Origin: Sphingobacteriaceae bacterium
GTDB lineage: Bacteria > Bacteroidota > Bacteroidia > Sphingobacteriales > Sphingobacteriaceae
Assembly: GCA_903642215.1 (NCBI GenBank)
Contig: CAHJWG010000001.1
Location: 434,001 to 498,000 of the forward strand
Direction of reading: 5' to 3'
Length of the DNA: 64,000 nt
Positions 16,673-26,861 of the stretch are shown in pieces. Positions within the stretch are counted from its first letter, which is position 1. Every line of letters starts with the position of its first letter. The notes beneath the pieces were generated by a model. That model made no database searches. It saw nothing but the letters and a program-made list of their open reading frames with translations, and was not told the DNA's origin. The position numbers and the translations under genes are program-made.

Positions 16673-16750
16673 ATGTTAGCACTATTTATCATCGCCATCG
16701 CAGTATTCATCTACATCGTTTACGTACTGCTCAAACCCGAAAACTTTTAA
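16673..16750 (+). CDS. kdpF: Potassium-transporting ATPase KdpF subunit
   Basis: 25 residues, MLALFIIAIAVFIYIVYVLL plus KPENF: one transmembrane helix and the typical KPE(N/K)F end. KdpF stabilises the KdpABC complex in the inner membrane. The ATG at 16673 is the real start. A longer frame from a TTG at 16562 overlaps the preceding microprotein in another frame and is rejected. kdpA begins 10 bp later. Confidence 0.85.
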   Translation: MLALFIIAIAVFIYIVYVLLKPENF

Positions 16751-16760
16751 CTAAAGCACA

Positions 16761-18479
16761 ATGAACACTGAATTACTGGGGATCATTGCCTCCTTATTTA
16801 TTACACTTCTAATTGCCGTTCCGCTGGGGAAATACCTGGCGAAAATGTTTGCCGGCGAAAAGGTTTGGACTGATTTTATGCAGCCGCTGGAAACCGGTTT
16901 ATTCAAGCTTTCAGGCATCAACCCAAAAGAACCCATGAACTGGAAACAGTTTTTAAAAGCGATGCTCACCATCAATATTTTATGGCTGGTTTACGGCTTT
17001 TTTATATTGATTTATCAGGATAAACTGCCTTTGAACCCGGACGGAAACCCGGGGATGACACCTGATTTGGCCTTTAATACCATCATCAGTTTTGTGGTAA
17101 ACTGTAACCTGCAGCATTACTCCGGCGAAAGCGGTGCCACTTATTTTACGCAGCACTTCATTTTTATGTTCCTGCATTTTACCAGTGCGGCAACAGGTAT
17201 TGCTTCGGCGATAGCAATTTTTAAAGCTTTCCGCGATAAAACAACCACCGATCTGGGCAACTTCTGGAATTATTTTGTAAAAGCAATTACCCGTTTACTG
17301 CTTCCTTTATCAATAATAATTGCACTGATTTTAACCTTTAACGGTACGCCAAGCAGTTACGCCGGTAAAGATCAGTTCATTTCGATGCAGGGCGATACGG
17401 TAAACGTTTCCCGCGGGCCGGCTGCGCAAATGATCGCCATTAAACATGTAGGCACAAACGGCGGCGGCTGGTTTGGCGCAAACTCAACACATCCGCTGGA
17501 AAACCCGAATTATTTTACCAACATGGTCGAAATCATCTCGCAGTTTATTATTCCCGTTGCGATGATATTAGCTTTCGGTTATTTTATCCGGCGCAAAAAA
17601 TTAGGCTGGGTAATATTCGGTGTAATGATGACCGGTTTGCTGATGCTTCTTTTACCCGCTATTTTTAGTGAAGTAGGCGGAAGTTCTGCCATCGCTAAAA
17701 TGGGCATCACCCAACATACCGGCGCAATGGAAGGCAAAGAAACCCGTTTCGGCCCGGCTGCCACAGCTTACTGGAGTATTTTAACTACGGTTACTTCTAC
17801 CGGTTCTGTAAACGGAATGCACGACAGCACGATGCCGCTTACCGGTGCATGGCAATTATTAGCCATGATGATTAACGGCTTTTTTGGCGGCTGCGGCGTA
17901 GGGTTACTCAACTACTTTATTTATCTCATCATCGCCGTGTTTATTTCCGGGTTGATGGTTGGCCGCACACCAGAATTTTTAGGCCATAAAGTAGAAGCGC
18001 GCGAAGTAAAAATCGCCGCGCTGATTACGCTGTTAAGTCCGTTTATGATAATGGCCGGCACCGCTTTGGCAACCTATATTTTTACCAGCCATGCAAATGC
18101 GGCCTGGACAGTAAAACCGTCGGTCTGGCTTAATAACCCGAGCTTTCATGGTTTTTCGGAGATGCTGTACGAGTTCACTTCGGCTAATGCCAACAACGGT
18201 TCCGGCTTTGAAGGTTTGGGCGATAACAACATTTTCTGGAACGTAAGTACCGGTTTTGTGCTGATTTTAGGCAGGTTCCTGCCGATTATCGGTCCGGTTG
18301 CCATTGCAGGTTTACTGGCACAAAAGAAGTATGTGCCGGAATCTGCCGGGACTTTAAAGGTAGATACCGTAACTTTTGGCCTGATGACGTTTGCAGTTAT
18401 CCTAGTTCTCAACGCTTTATCCTATTTCCCTGCACTGGCACTCGGCCCGCTGGCAGAGTATTTTTCAATGCCTAAGTAA
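16761..18479 (+). CDS. kdpA: Potassium-transporting ATPase subunit A, K+ channel subunit
   Basis: 572 residues, about the usual KdpA length, with about ten membrane segments. It shows the selectivity-filter regions [31 protein letters not shown] and [17 protein letters not shown] typical of the family. It takes up K+ through the inner membrane, driven by KdpB ATP hydrolysis, when K+ is scarce. It is followed by kdpB after 7 bp. The dispersed motif lies in frame at 17643-17654, encoding MLLLP. Confidence 0.97.
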   Translation: MNTELLGIIASLFITLLIAVPLGKYLAKMFAGEKVWTDFMQPLETGLFKLSGINPKEPMNWKQFLKAMLTINILWLVYGFFILIYQDKLPLNPDGNPGMTPDLAFNTIISFVVNCNLQHYSGESGATYFTQHFIFMFLHFTSAATGIASAIAIFKAFRDKTTTDLGNFWNYFVKAITRLLLPLSIIIALILTFNGTPSSYAGKDQFISMQGDTVNVSRGPAAQMIAIKHVGTNGGGWFGANSTHPLENPNYFTNMVEIISQFIIPVAMILAFGYFIRRKKLGWVIFGVMMTGLLMLLLPAIFSEVGGSSAIAKMGITQHTGAMEGKETRFGPAATAYWSILTTVTSTGSVNGMHDSTMPLTGAWQLLAMMINGFFGGCGVGLLNYFIYLIIAVFISGLMVGRTPEFLGHKVEAREVKIAALITLLSPFMIMAGTALATYIFTSHANAAWTVKPSVWLNNPSFHGFSEMLYEFTSANANNGSGFEGLGDNNIFWNVSTGFVLILGRFLPIIGPVAIAGLLAQKKYVPESAGTLKVDTVTFGLMTFAVILVLNALSYFPALALGPLAEYFSMPK

Positions 18480-18486
18480 TTCATTC

Positions 18487-20517
18487 ATGAAAAATCGATC
18501 TAATAAATTATTTGAACCGGCTTTGGTACAAACGGCATTCAAAGAATCGTTCATCAAGCTCAACCCAAAATCCATGCTCCGCAACCCGGTTATGTTTACC
18601 GTGGAAATTGGTACGGCGGTGATGCTGTATGTTACCGTTTACAGCCTGGCAAACAAAGGGCAAGGCTCTTTTGCCTATAACCTTGCTGTTTTTATCGTCT
18701 TATTATTAACCCTGCTGTTTGCCAATTTTGCTGAAGCCATTGCCGAAGCTCGCGGCAAAGCACAGGCCGACAGTTTACGCAAAACCCGCGAAGAAACGCC
18801 TGCGAAAGTATTGCTAAGTAATGGCGAAATCGTTTCCAAATCCTCCAGCGAATTGAAGAAAGGTGAAGTTTTTGTTTGCGAAAGCGGCGATACCATTCCA
18901 ACCGACGGCGAAATTACAGAAGGGTTGGCCACAATCGATGAATCTGCCATCACCGGAGAATCTGCGCCGGTTATCCGGGAAGCCGGCGGCGATAAATCAT
19001 CGGTAACCGGCGGAACGCTTGTTTTATCAGACAAAATTAAAGTAATGGCAACCACAGAACCCGGCGAAAGCTTCCTGGATAAAATGATTGCGCTGGTAGA
19101 AGGTGCTTCCCGACAAAAAACACCAAACGAAATTGCGTTAACCATTTTACTGGCAAGTTTTACACTGATTTTTATCATCGTTTGCGTAACCTTAAAACCT
19201 TTTGCAGATTATGCCAACACACCGATCACGATTGCGGCTTTAATTTCCCTGTTCGTTTGTTTAATCCCAACAACAATCGGCGGTTTGTTATCCGCCATCG
19301 GGATTGCCGGAATGGACCGCGCGCTGCGTGCCAATGTGATCACGAAATCGGGTAAAGCGGTAGAAACAGCCGGCGATATCGATGTTTTGCTGCTGGATAA
19401 AACCGGCACCATCACCATTGGTAACCGTAAAGCCACCAATTTTTGGCCTGCAAAAACAGTATTGCCTTTTGATCTGGTTAAAGCCGCAGTTTTATCGTCG
19501 CTGGCCGATGAAACACCTGAAGGAAAATCTATCGTAGAGCTGGCACAACAAGGCAAAGCTGATCTTATTAAAGTTCCCGAAGGATCAGAATTTATCAAAT
19601 TTACCGCAGAAACACGTTCCAGCGGCGTAAATACGCCCGATGGTTTGCGGGTTCGTAAAGGTGCTTCGGATTCAATCCGCAACCTGGCCATAAATGCCGG
19701 AAACACTTTCCCGGAAGATGTTGCAGAACGGGTAAAAATGATTTCCTCGAACGGCGGAACGCCGCTGGTTGTTGCACAGAATGAAGTGGTTTTAGGAACG
19801 GTAGAATTGCAGGATATTATTAAACCCGGCATTGCAGAACGTTTTGAACGCCTCCGGAAAATGGGCATAAAAACAGTAATGGTAACCGGCGATAATCCGC
19901 TAACGGCCAAATTTATAGCCGAAAAAGCCGGTGTAGATGATTTTATCGCGGAAGCAAAACCTGAGGATAAAATGAACTACATCAAACATGAGCAAACGAA
20001 TGGAAAATTAGTAGCCATGATGGGCGACGGCACAAATGATGCGCCCGCTTTGGCGCAGGCAGATGTTGGCGTTGCGATGAATAGCGGAACACAAGCTGCA
20101 AAAGAAGCCGGAAATATGGTGGATTTGGATAACGACCCGACCAAGCTGATCGAAATTGTAGAGATTGGCAAGCAGTTGCTGATTACACGCGGCACGCTGA
20201 CCACTTTTTCTATCGCTAATGATGTGGCTAAATATTTTGCCATTGTTCCTGCGCTGTTTATCGCCTCCATCCCGGCATTGCAAAGTTTAAATATTATGAA
20301 GTTGCATAGTCCGGAAAGTGCTATTTTATCCGCAGTGATTTTTAATGCAATCATCATTCCGATGCTGATTCCGCTGGCTTTAAAAGGTGTGGAATACAAG
20401 CCGATCGGTGCCAGTGCACTGCTCCGCAGAAACCTTTTGGTTTATGGTTTGGGCGGCGTGATTGCTCCTTTTATCGGTATAAAAATAATCGACCTGGTTG
20501 TTGGGTTGATGGTTTAA
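18487..20517 (+). CDS. kdpB: Potassium-transporting ATPase subunit B, P-type ATPase
   Basis: 676 residues. P-type ATPase motifs are all present: TGES (about 157), DKTGTITIG with the phosphorylated Asp (about 306), [30 protein letters not shown] and [18 protein letters not shown]. Seven membrane segments are likely. It energises K+ movement through KdpA and lies between kdpA and kdpC in the same operon. Confidence 0.97.
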   Translation: MKNRSNKLFEPALVQTAFKESFIKLNPKSMLRNPVMFTVEIGTAVMLYVTVYSLANKGQGSFAYNLAVFIVLLLTLLFANFAEAIAEARGKAQADSLRKTREETPAKVLLSNGEIVSKSSSELKKGEVFVCESGDTIPTDGEITEGLATIDESAITGESAPVIREAGGDKSSVTGGTLVLSDKIKVMATTEPGESFLDKMIALVEGASRQKTPNEIALTILLASFTLIFIIVCVTLKPFADYANTPITIAALISLFVCLIPTTIGGLLSAIGIAGMDRALRANVITKSGKAVETAGDIDVLLLDKTGTITIGNRKATNFWPAKTVLPFDLVKAAVLSSLADETPEGKSIVELAQQGKADLIKVPEGSEFIKFTAETRSSGVNTPDGLRVRKGASDSIRNLAINAGNTFPEDVAERVKMISSNGGTPLVVAQNEVVLGTVELQDIIKPGIAERFERLRKMGIKTVMVTGDNPLTAKFIAEKAGVDDFIAEAKPEDKMNYIKHEQTNGKLVAMMGDGTNDAPALAQADVGVAMNSGTQAAKEAGNMVDLDNDPTKLIEIVEIGKQLLITRGTLTTFSIANDVAKYFAIVPALFIASIPALQSLNIMKLHSPESAILSAVIFNAIIIPMLIPLALKGVEYKPIGASALLRRNLLVYGLGGVIAPFIGIKIIDLVVGLMV

Positions 20518-20563
20518 TCAACACGGCATCCTATCAAATTAAAAATATTAAAACTAAAGTATT

Positions 20564-21130
20564 ATGAAAACTTACATCATGCAAGCCATCCGGTTAACAC
20601 TGGTTTTGACTGTATTATTATGTTTGATTTACCCCGTAATTATCAGTTTTGCAGGTAAATTATCTAAAGGCGAAGGCAACGGTGAAACCATCACCGTAAA
20701 CGGAAAAGTGGTTGGTTATGCCAACATCGGCCAGAAGTTTGACAAGCCGCAGTATTTTTGGGGCCGTCCTTCCGCCGTAAATTACAATGCGGCAGGTTCT
20801 GCAGGTTCTAACAAAGGGCCGAGCAACCCGGATTATTTAAAGGAGGTAAGCAATAGGATAGATACGCTTTTAAAATATCACCCTTACCTAAAAAAAGGTG
20901 ATATTCCGGCAGAAATGGTAACCGCTTCCGGCAGTGGCCTGGATCCTGATATCTCACCGGAGGCAGCAAAAATCCAGATCAGAAGAGTTGCTGCAAACCG
21001 AAAACTGAATGAGCAGCAGGTAACAGAATTGGTAGCCCGGCACACCGAAAACCCTTTGTTTGGCTTGTTCGGCCCTCCAAAAATCAACGTGCTTAAATTG
21101 AATGTGGCTTTGGACGAACTAAAAAAATAA
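20564..21130 (+). CDS. kdpC: Potassium-transporting ATPase subunit C
   Basis: 188 residues. One N-terminal transmembrane helix (IRLTLVLTVLLCLIYPVII) is followed by a soluble domain with the KdpC marks YFWGRPSAVNYNAAGSAGSNKGPSNP, SGSGLDPDISPEAAKIQ and VARHTENPLFGLFGPPKINVLKLNVALD. It completes the KdpFABC complex. The gap after kdpB is 46 bp. Confidence 0.97.
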   Translation: MKTYIMQAIRLTLVLTVLLCLIYPVIISFAGKLSKGEGNGETITVNGKVVGYANIGQKFDKPQYFWGRPSAVNYNAAGSAGSNKGPSNPDYLKEVSNRIDTLLKYHPYLKKGDIPAEMVTASGSGLDPDISPEAAKIQIRRVAANRKLNEQQVTELVARHTENPLFGLFGPPKINVLKLNVALDELKK

Positions 21131-21179
21131 CACAGCTACCATCTGCCCGTAACGGTGATGGATTATATACCTTAACAAC

Positions 21180-22262
21180 ATGAAACAATTATTTTTAGGT
21201 GCGATACTGTTTTTATCAACCTTTTTTGCCTGCGCCCAAGACAGCACCAAAACCGGCAAACTCACTTTTAGCGGTTATGCCGAGCTTTATTATGGCTTTG
21301 ATTTTAACAAACCGGCAGATAACAATCGTCCAAGCTTTGTTTATTCGCACAACCGCCACAATGAAGTAAACCTGAACTTAGGTTTTATCAAAGCTAATTA
21401 TGATCGTGATAACATCCGCGCAAACCTGGCTTTGATGGCCGGAACTTATACCAACGCCAATCTGGCTGCCGAACCGGGTGTACTTAAAAATATATTTGAA
21501 GCAAATGCAGGCGTCAAAATATCAAAAGCAGCTAACCTTTGGGTTGATGCCGGTATATTTTCGTCGCACATTGGTTTTGAAAGCGCTGTTTCTAAAGATT
21601 GCTGGGTACTTACCCGAAATATCGCCTCGGACAACACGCCTTATTACGAATCCGGCGCAAAAGTTACTTACATCACAAATGATGGGAAATTGACTTTAGT
21701 TGGATTATATCTGAACGGCTGGCAACGCATTGCGCGGCAAAACGGCAACAGTCAGCCTGCCGGTGGCGCGCAAATTACCTGGAAGCCGACGGATAAAATC
21801 ACTTTAAATTACAGTAATTACCTCGGAACGGAAGGTGTAGATTCTGTACGGGTTCGCCGGTTTTACAATAACTTTTACGGTATTTTCCAGCTAAACAAAG
21901 CATTTGGCGTTACGGCCGGATTTGATTACGGTGTACAACAGCAAACAAAAGGCAGCAGCAATTATTACAATGTGCTTTCGCCGGTAGCTATAGCGCGTTA
22001 TCAATTTGCTGATCAATGGGCTGTAGCCGGCCGGATAGAATATTACCGGGATAAAAACGGGGTCATCATCGCCGGCAACACGCCAAACGGTTTTAAAACA
22101 ACCGGGTATTCTTTAAATATAGATTATGCGCCGGTTAGTAATGCACTTATCCGTTTGGAAGGTAAAATTTATGATAGTAAAGATGCAATATTTACAAATC
22201 AATCCGGTAATCCGGTTAATACGAGTCCGTTGCTGACGGCCAGCTTTGCAGTTTCATTTTAG
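21180..22262 (+). CDS. Outer-membrane beta-barrel porin (OmpL-like, BBP2 type) of the kdp operon
   Basis: 360 residues with a Sec signal (MKQLFLGAILFLSTFFACAQ). Alternating beta-strand sequence throughout (LTFSGYAELYYGFDFN, NEVNLNLGFIKANYD, LYLNGWQRIARQNG, ITLNYSNYLGTEGVD, YSLNIDYAPVSNALIRLEGKIY) ends in aromatic-rich SFAVSF, a barrel-assembly terminus. It resembles the beta-barrel porin-2 family commonly found in Bacteroidota kdp operons. It lies 49 bp after kdpC and probably supplies outer-membrane permeability for K+. Function is inferred. Confidence 0.8.
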   Translation: MKQLFLGAILFLSTFFACAQDSTKTGKLTFSGYAELYYGFDFNKPADNNRPSFVYSHNRHNEVNLNLGFIKANYDRDNIRANLALMAGTYTNANLAAEPGVLKNIFEANAGVKISKAANLWVDAGIFSSHIGFESAVSKDCWVLTRNIASDNTPYYESGAKVTYITNDGKLTLVGLYLNGWQRIARQNGNSQPAGGAQITWKPTDKITLNYSNYLGTEGVDSVRVRRFYNNFYGIFQLNKAFGVTAGFDYGVQQQTKGSSNYYNVLSPVAIARYQFADQWAVAGRIEYYRDKNGVIIAGNTPNGFKTTGYSLNIDYAPVSNALIRLEGKIYDSKDAIFTNQSGNPVNTSPLLTASFAVSF

Positions 22263-22267
22263 GGTGA

Positions 22268-22443
22268 TAAAAGAAGTATGTTTCGATAACGTAATTTAAA
22301 AAGATCAGGTCATCCCCCTAACCCCCTTCAAAGGGGGAAGCATGATGGCTACTTTTATAAACGATATGAAAGTCTGCGAGCGATTTCCCCCTTTGAAGGG
22401 GGTTAGGGGGATGATCCTAATTTTTACCCGATAAAAGAAGCAT
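22268..22443. repeat. Composite repeat: long inverted repeat bracketed by motif copies
   Basis: TAAAAGAAGTAT (22268-22279) and TAAAAGAAGCAT (22432-22443) flank an inverted repeat. Its left arm, 22310-22343, has TCATCCCCCTAACCCCCTTC then AAAGGGGGAA; the right arm, 22385-22414, is the complement. The arms pair over about 30 bp, and each arm also contains its own CCCCCTT-CAAAGGGGG palindrome. The CCCCCTAACCCCC family is a common non-coding repeat in Bacteroidota. It separates the porin from the kinase genes and may form a strong hairpin. Confidence 0.75.
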
Positions 22444-22451
22444 CTATTGAA

Positions 22452-23579
22452 ATGGAAGAACATAAAGACAGTTCTGTTAAAACGTTTTTAGAACTGGTTA
22501 AAAAATCCAGGCGCGGTAAACTAAAAATCTATATCGGGATGAGTGCCGGCGTAGGTAAAACTTACCGTATGCTGCAGGAAGCGCATGCACTGCTCAAAAA
22601 TAATATCGACATCCGGATTGGTTACATCGAAACACATAACCGTACCGAAACGCATGCTTTGCTGGCAGGTTTGCCTTTAATTAACAGGCGGAAAATATTT
22701 TACAAAGGCAAGGAGCTGGAAGAAATGGATTCGCAAACTATTTTAAACCGCCATCCGGAAGTAGTTGTGGTTGATGAACTGGCGCATTCTAATTTATCAG
22801 GCAGTAAAAACAGCAAGCGCTGGCAGGATGTGCTGGATATGCTGGAAGCCGGCATCAGTGTAATTACGGCGGTAAACATCCAGCATCTGGAAAGTTTGAA
22901 TGAAGAGATTGAACAGATTACCGGCGTAGAAATTACCGAACGGATACCCGATAAAGTGCTGGAATTGGCAGACGAGATTGTAAATATCGATTTAACAGCT
23001 GACGAACTGATCGACCGGTTGAAAGAAGGCAAAATTTACCGGCCGGAAAAAGTACCGACCGCTTTGCAGAATTTCTTCCGGAACGATAAAATTTTGCAGC
23101 TGCGGGAAATCGCCTTAAAAGAAGTTGCCCATCATCTGGAGCGGAAAATTAATGTCGAAATACCGAAACAGATTAAACTCCGGCCCGAAAAGTTTCTGGC
23201 CTGCATCTCCTCCAATTCCGAAACGGCAAGAATTGTGATTCGAAAAACCGCACGGCTGGCATCTTATTACCGCTCGCCGTGGCTGATGCTTTACGTGCAA
23301 AGCAGCAGCGAAAGCTTAGATAAAATTAAACCGGACAAGCAAAGGCATTTAATCAACAATTTTAAACTGGCCACAGAATTGGGTGCCGAAGTTTTAAAAG
23401 TGAAAAGCGACCGGATTACACAAACCATCATGCAAACAACCGCAGAGCGGGAAATTACGACCATTTGCATTGGCAAACCGCATTTAAACCTGTTCCAGGT
23501 GATTTTGCGGACGGCCGTTTTTAACGAACTGCTTAGAAACATCGCAGCAACAGAAACCGATTTAGTAATATTATCATGA
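22452..23579 (+). CDS. kdpD: KdpD sensor-domain protein without kinase domain
   Basis: 375 residues. The KdpD N-terminal domain (about 20-230) has the Walker-A-like GMSAGVGKTYRMLQEAH, IGYIETHNRTET, VVVDELAHSN and TAVNIQHLESLN; a universal-stress-protein-like domain follows (about 250-375). There is no membrane segment, HisKA or ATPase domain. In Bacteroidota the KdpD sensor part is commonly a separate gene, so this is a natural division. Its stop overlaps the start of the kinase gene (ATGA at 23576-23579), which implies translational coupling. It probably senses cytoplasmic K+ and passes the signal to the kinase. Confidence 0.9.
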   Translation: MEEHKDSSVKTFLELVKKSRRGKLKIYIGMSAGVGKTYRMLQEAHALLKNNIDIRIGYIETHNRTETHALLAGLPLINRRKIFYKGKELEEMDSQTILNRHPEVVVVDELAHSNLSGSKNSKRWQDVLDMLEAGISVITAVNIQHLESLNEEIEQITGVEITERIPDKVLELADEIVNIDLTADELIDRLKEGKIYRPEKVPTALQNFFRNDKILQLREIALKEVAHHLERKINVEIPKQIKLRPEKFLACISSNSETARIVIRKTARLASYYRSPWLMLYVQSSSESLDKIKPDKQRHLINNFKLATELGAEVLKVKSDRITQTIMQTTAEREITTICIGKPHLNLFQVILRTAVFNELLRNIAATETDLVILS

Positions 23580-25330
23580 AAGTAAAAAACAAACTCCGCT
23601 TAGGCTTTGGCTTTTTGTTTATCGTTGTATTCTTTTTTGGTGCAATTTCTATTTTTTACATCAACGAAATTTCTAACAACGCCAAAGTAATTTTAAAAGA
23701 CAATTACCAATCGCTAAGTTTTTCGCGGGAGATGAGAACGATTATGGACGAGCAAAATTTGCCGTTAAACAAAGCATCTGTTTCCGCATTTAACAAGGCT
23801 TTAGTAAAAGAAGAAAACAATATTACCGAGCCGGGCGAAAAGGAAACGGTACAAAACCTGCATGCTTCTTTTACCGTACTAAAAAATGCAACCGCTACTT
23901 TACCGCAACAAGCGCAGGCAGAAAAAGCAGCCCGGAGGTTTCTGCGGAAAATAGAACTGGTAAATATGCAGGCCATTGTGCGCAAAAACGATGCGGCACA
24001 TGCTTCGGTTGATAAAGCCACACTTTTTTTAGGCTTGGCCGGCTCGTTTACGTTCCTGGTTTTGTTCAGTTTCAGCGTTAACTTTCCGGGTTTCATCTCC
24101 GATCCGTTAAACACATTATTAACAGGAATCCGGGAAATCAGCCAAAAAAATTACGACCAGCGGCTTCATTTTGAAAAGCAGGACGAGTTTGCCGAAGTTG
24201 GGCGCGCTTTTAACGATATGGCTGCCCGTTTAAATGAATGGGAAAACAGCAACGTATCCAAAATTATGTCGGAAAAACTGCGGATCGAAACCATTATCGA
24301 GCAGATGCACGATGCAATTATCGGGATTAACGAAAAACAGGAAGTGCTGTTTATCAACACAACAGCGAAAAATTTACTGAACCTGAATGAGCAGAAACCG
24401 GCCGGAAAATCTGTTGCGGAAATTACAAAAAGCAATGATCTTTTTAAATCAATTACGGAAGAAGGGAAAGCAGGGAAATCGTTTAAAATTTTTGCTGACG
24501 GAAAAGATGCACACTTTTTATTAGAAGTCAGGGAGATTTTAGTGCCCAAACTAAACCGTGATTCAGAACCGATCATCATTGCTAAAATATCTGCCGGCAA
24601 GGTTTATATCCTGCGCAACATTACCGAATTTAAAGAACGTGACGAAGCAAAAACCAACTTTATCGCTACCATCTCCCACGAATTAAAAACGCCGATTTCC
24701 TCAATGAAACTAAGCTTAAAGTTACTTGCCGATACGCGCGTTGGCCTGTTAAACAAGGAGCAGGAACAACTGGTGCAGCACATTAACGAAGACAGCGAAA
24801 GGCTGCTTAAAATTACACACGAACTGCTGGACCTTTCGCAGGTAGAAACCGGGAATATCCAGCTAAATTTTATACCTGCACGGCCCGGGCAGATTTTGGA
24901 TTATGCCGTTAAAGCCATCCGGTTTGAGGCCGACCAGAAAGGCGTTGCCATCGAAAAGATAGTTGCGCCGGCTTTACCAAATATCCAGGTTGATGTAGAG
25001 AAAACGGCCTGGGTAATGATCAACTTTTTATCCAACGCCTTGCGCTACAGTTCCCCTAAATCCAGGATTATCGTGCAGATTATACAAAAAGAAAACATGG
25101 TTGAATTTTCTGTGAAGGATTTTGGAAAAGGAATCGAAGAACAATACCAGAAACGGCTTTTCGACCGGTATTTCCAGGTTCCTACAGACGGGCAAAATAA
25201 ATCAGGCTCTGGTTTAGGCTTAGCCATTTCTAAAGATTTTATCAGTGCGCAAAACGGACAAATTGCCGTAGAAAGTGCTATCGGCGAAGGCAGCAGGTTT
25301 TATTTCAGGCTGCCTGCCATGGATATTTAA
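23576..25330 (+). CDS. Sensor histidine kinase with HAMP and PAS, paired with the KdpD sensor protein
   Basis: 584 residues. Membrane helices lie at about 9-31 and 145-165 around a periplasmic helical sensor region. A HAMP domain (about 168-222, DEFAEVGRAFNDMAARL) and a PAS-like domain (about 235-350) precede the H-box FIATISHELKTPISSMKLSL with the phospho-acceptor His at about 368. The N, G1 and G2 boxes are MINFLSNALRY, VKDFGKGIEEQYQKRLFDRYFQ and SGSGLGLAISKDF. It is translationally coupled to the KdpD sensor protein. No response regulator gene follows. The dispersed motif is in frame at 23862-23873, encoding HASFT. Confidence 0.92.
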   Translation: MKVKNKLRLGFGFLFIVVFFFGAISIFYINEISNNAKVILKDNYQSLSFSREMRTIMDEQNLPLNKASVSAFNKALVKEENNITEPGEKETVQNLHASFTVLKNATATLPQQAQAEKAARRFLRKIELVNMQAIVRKNDAAHASVDKATLFLGLAGSFTFLVLFSFSVNFPGFISDPLNTLLTGIREISQKNYDQRLHFEKQDEFAEVGRAFNDMAARLNEWENSNVSKIMSEKLRIETIIEQMHDAIIGINEKQEVLFINTTAKNLLNLNEQKPAGKSVAEITKSNDLFKSITEEGKAGKSFKIFADGKDAHFLLEVREILVPKLNRDSEPIIIAKISAGKVYILRNITEFKERDEAKTNFIATISHELKTPISSMKLSLKLLADTRVGLLNKEQEQLVQHINEDSERLLKITHELLDLSQVETGNIQLNFIPARPGQILDYAVKAIRFEADQKGVAIEKIVAPALPNIQVDVEKTAWVMINFLSNALRYSSPKSRIIVQIIQKENMVEFSVKDFGKGIEEQYQKRLFDRYFQVPTDGQNKSGSGLGLAISKDFISAQNGQIAVESAIGEGSRFYFRLPAMDI

Positions 25331-25335
25331 CTGGG

Positions 25336-25377
25336 TAAAAACAGTATTAACAATTGAACAGGTATATACTGTTTTTT
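25336..25377. repeat. Inverted pair of the GT variant of the dispersed motif
   Basis: TAAAAACAGTAT (25336-25347) faces ATACTGTTTTTT (25366-25377) directly after the kinase stop codon. It could work as the end of the kdp transcript. This pair has A instead of G at position 3 of the motif. Confidence 0.5.
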
Positions 25378-25404
25378 GGATAGTAACATTTTTCGGTGTT
25401 CATC

Positions 25405-25436
25405 GTGTAGGGGCGATTCATGAATCGGCCCTACAC
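25405..25436. repeat. 32-bp near-perfect palindrome at the hsdM end
   Basis: GTGTAGGGGCGATTCA (25405-25420) is followed at once by its complement with one mismatch (25421-25436). The palindrome supplies the TAG stop codon and the last sense codon of hsdM. This GTAGGGGCGATTCATGAATC type is a widespread dispersed palindrome. Confidence 0.7.
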
Positions 25437-26699
25437 TAACTGCTTCAATATACTCCTGAAATTCTCCAGCCCAGCTTCCAGATTCTCCATAATCTCCTGC
25501 GCTAAAACATCAGGATCGGGCAGATTATCCAGATCAGCCAAAGATTTATCTTTTAACCAGGTAATATCCAAACTCGTTTTATCCCTGCTGATGATCTCTT
25601 CATAGGTAAACTTACGCCACCTGCCTTCCGGATTGGTTTCGGCATTAAATAGTTCTGTTCGTTTGTGCCTGTTCTCTGGTTGATAGTAATTGATAAAATC
25701 CTGCAAGTCGTCCAGCTTTAACGGGTTCTTTTTTAAAGTATGATGGATGTTCGTTCGGTAATCATAATACCAAACTTCTTTTGTCCAGGGTTCTTTGGAT
25801 GCTGCTTTTGCATCAAAGAAAACCACGTTTGCTTTTACACCATTGGCATAAAATATTCCGGTAGGTAAACGAAGTATCGTGTGCAAATCTGTTGTTTCCA
25901 GCAGTTTCTTCCGTACGGTTTCACCTGCGCCGCCTTCAAACAAAACGTTATCCGGCAAAACCACCGCAGCCATTCCTGTTGTTTTTAACATCGTGCGGAT
26001 GTGCTGCACAAAGTTCAACTGTTTGTTACTCGTGGCTGCCCAGAAATCCTGACGGTTATAAGTTAAATCTTCTTTTTCCTGTTCGCCTTCTTCATTGGTA
26101 AAAGTCTGACTGCTTTTTTTACCGAAAGGCGGATTAGCCAGCACATAATCATAACGCTGGCCCGGATCAGCAATCAGCGCATCGGCAGGCGAAATAAAGT
26201 TATCACTGTCGATATCACCAATGTTATGCAGGAAAAGGTTCATCAGTGCCAGCCTTCTTGTTCCTGCAACGATTTCATTGCCAAAAAAGGTATGGTATTT
26301 CAGGAACTTTTTCTGCTCCTTATCCAGACTGTAATTATCAGCGATATAATCATAAGCAGCCAGAAAAAAACCGCCCGTTCCACAGGCCGGATCGGCAATG
26401 GTTTTTGCAGGTTGCGGACGAACGCAGGCAACCATGGCACGAATTAAAGCACGCGGCGTAAAATACTGACCGGCGCCGCTCTTGGTATCTTCGGCATTCT
26501 TTTCCAGCAAACCTTCGTAAATGTCGCCTTTTACGTCGGTGTCCATCATCATCCAGCTTTCCTTATCTATCAGGTTGATCAGTTTCCACAGCTTGGCCGG
26601 GTCTTGTATTTTGTTCTGGCTTTTGGTAAAAATCTGGCCGAGGATTCCTTGCTGAAAACCTAAACTACGCAGCAGTTCGGTATAATGCCCTTCCTTTGC
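25431..26699 (-). pseudogene. hsdM: Type I restriction-modification methyltransferase, N-terminally truncated
   Basis: This encodes the catalytic two thirds of an HsdM N6-adenine methyltransferase: SAM site ADPACGTGGFFLAAYDY, catalytic NPPFG (DYVLANPPFGKKSS), AVVLPDNVLFEGG and RLPTGIFYANGVKANVVFF. The longest ATG frame begins at 26552 (MMMDTDVKGDIYEGLLEKNA). The same frame reads upstream through 49 more HsdM-like codons (AKEGHYTELLRSLGFQQGIL...KLWKLINLIDKESW) to 26699. Homology ends there, at a repeat, followed shortly by a stop. Most of the HsdM N-terminal helical domain, needed for complex assembly, is missing, and no hsdS is visible. It is probably non-functional as part of a type I system. 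Confidence 0.82.
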
Positions 26700-26719
26700 A
26701 CTAAGGATTTTTAATCCTT
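26700..26719. repeat. REP-like palindrome at the hsdM break point
   Basis: ACTAAGGATTT (26700-26710) begins exactly where HsdM homology ends. AAGGATT (26703-26709) and AATCCTT (26713-26719) form a hairpin. The same 11-mer occurs at 30771-30781 on the other side of the inserted gene. Confidence 0.5.
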
Positions 26720-26797
26720 TAATTAACTAAAACCAAACACTTTCACCGCATATTACCTTAAATTTAAACAGGTAGGGAAAAGCCCCAATTTGACAGG

Positions 26798-26820
26798 TAA
26801 AAGAAGCATGGCTGTTTTTA
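26798..26820. repeat. Inverted pair of the dispersed motif, two variants
   Basis: TAAAAGAAGCAT (26798-26809) runs straight into ATGGCTGTTTTTA (26808-26820), the GT variant with one extra G. It lies 41 bp after the stop of the large AT-rich gene and may end its transcript. Confidence 0.5.
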
Positions 26821-26861
26821 ACTTTAGGATCAAAGATCCAAAGCTCAAAGGAGGATATAAG

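Noticed and set aside
18675..19178. Long antisense frames in kdpB, kdpC and pdhC
   Set aside because: Shadow frames in strongly coding sequence, rich in Ser/Pro/Ile as expected from antisense codon use.
22310..22414. CRISPR-like repeats
   Set aside because: Two arms of one inverted repeat only, no direct repeats with spacers and no cas genes. No CRISPR array is seen anywhere in the window.
23576..25330. Frameshift between kdpD parts
   Set aside because: The second gene has its own start, membrane helices, HAMP and PAS, and the ATGA overlap is a normal coupling; this is the standard divided form in Bacteroidota.
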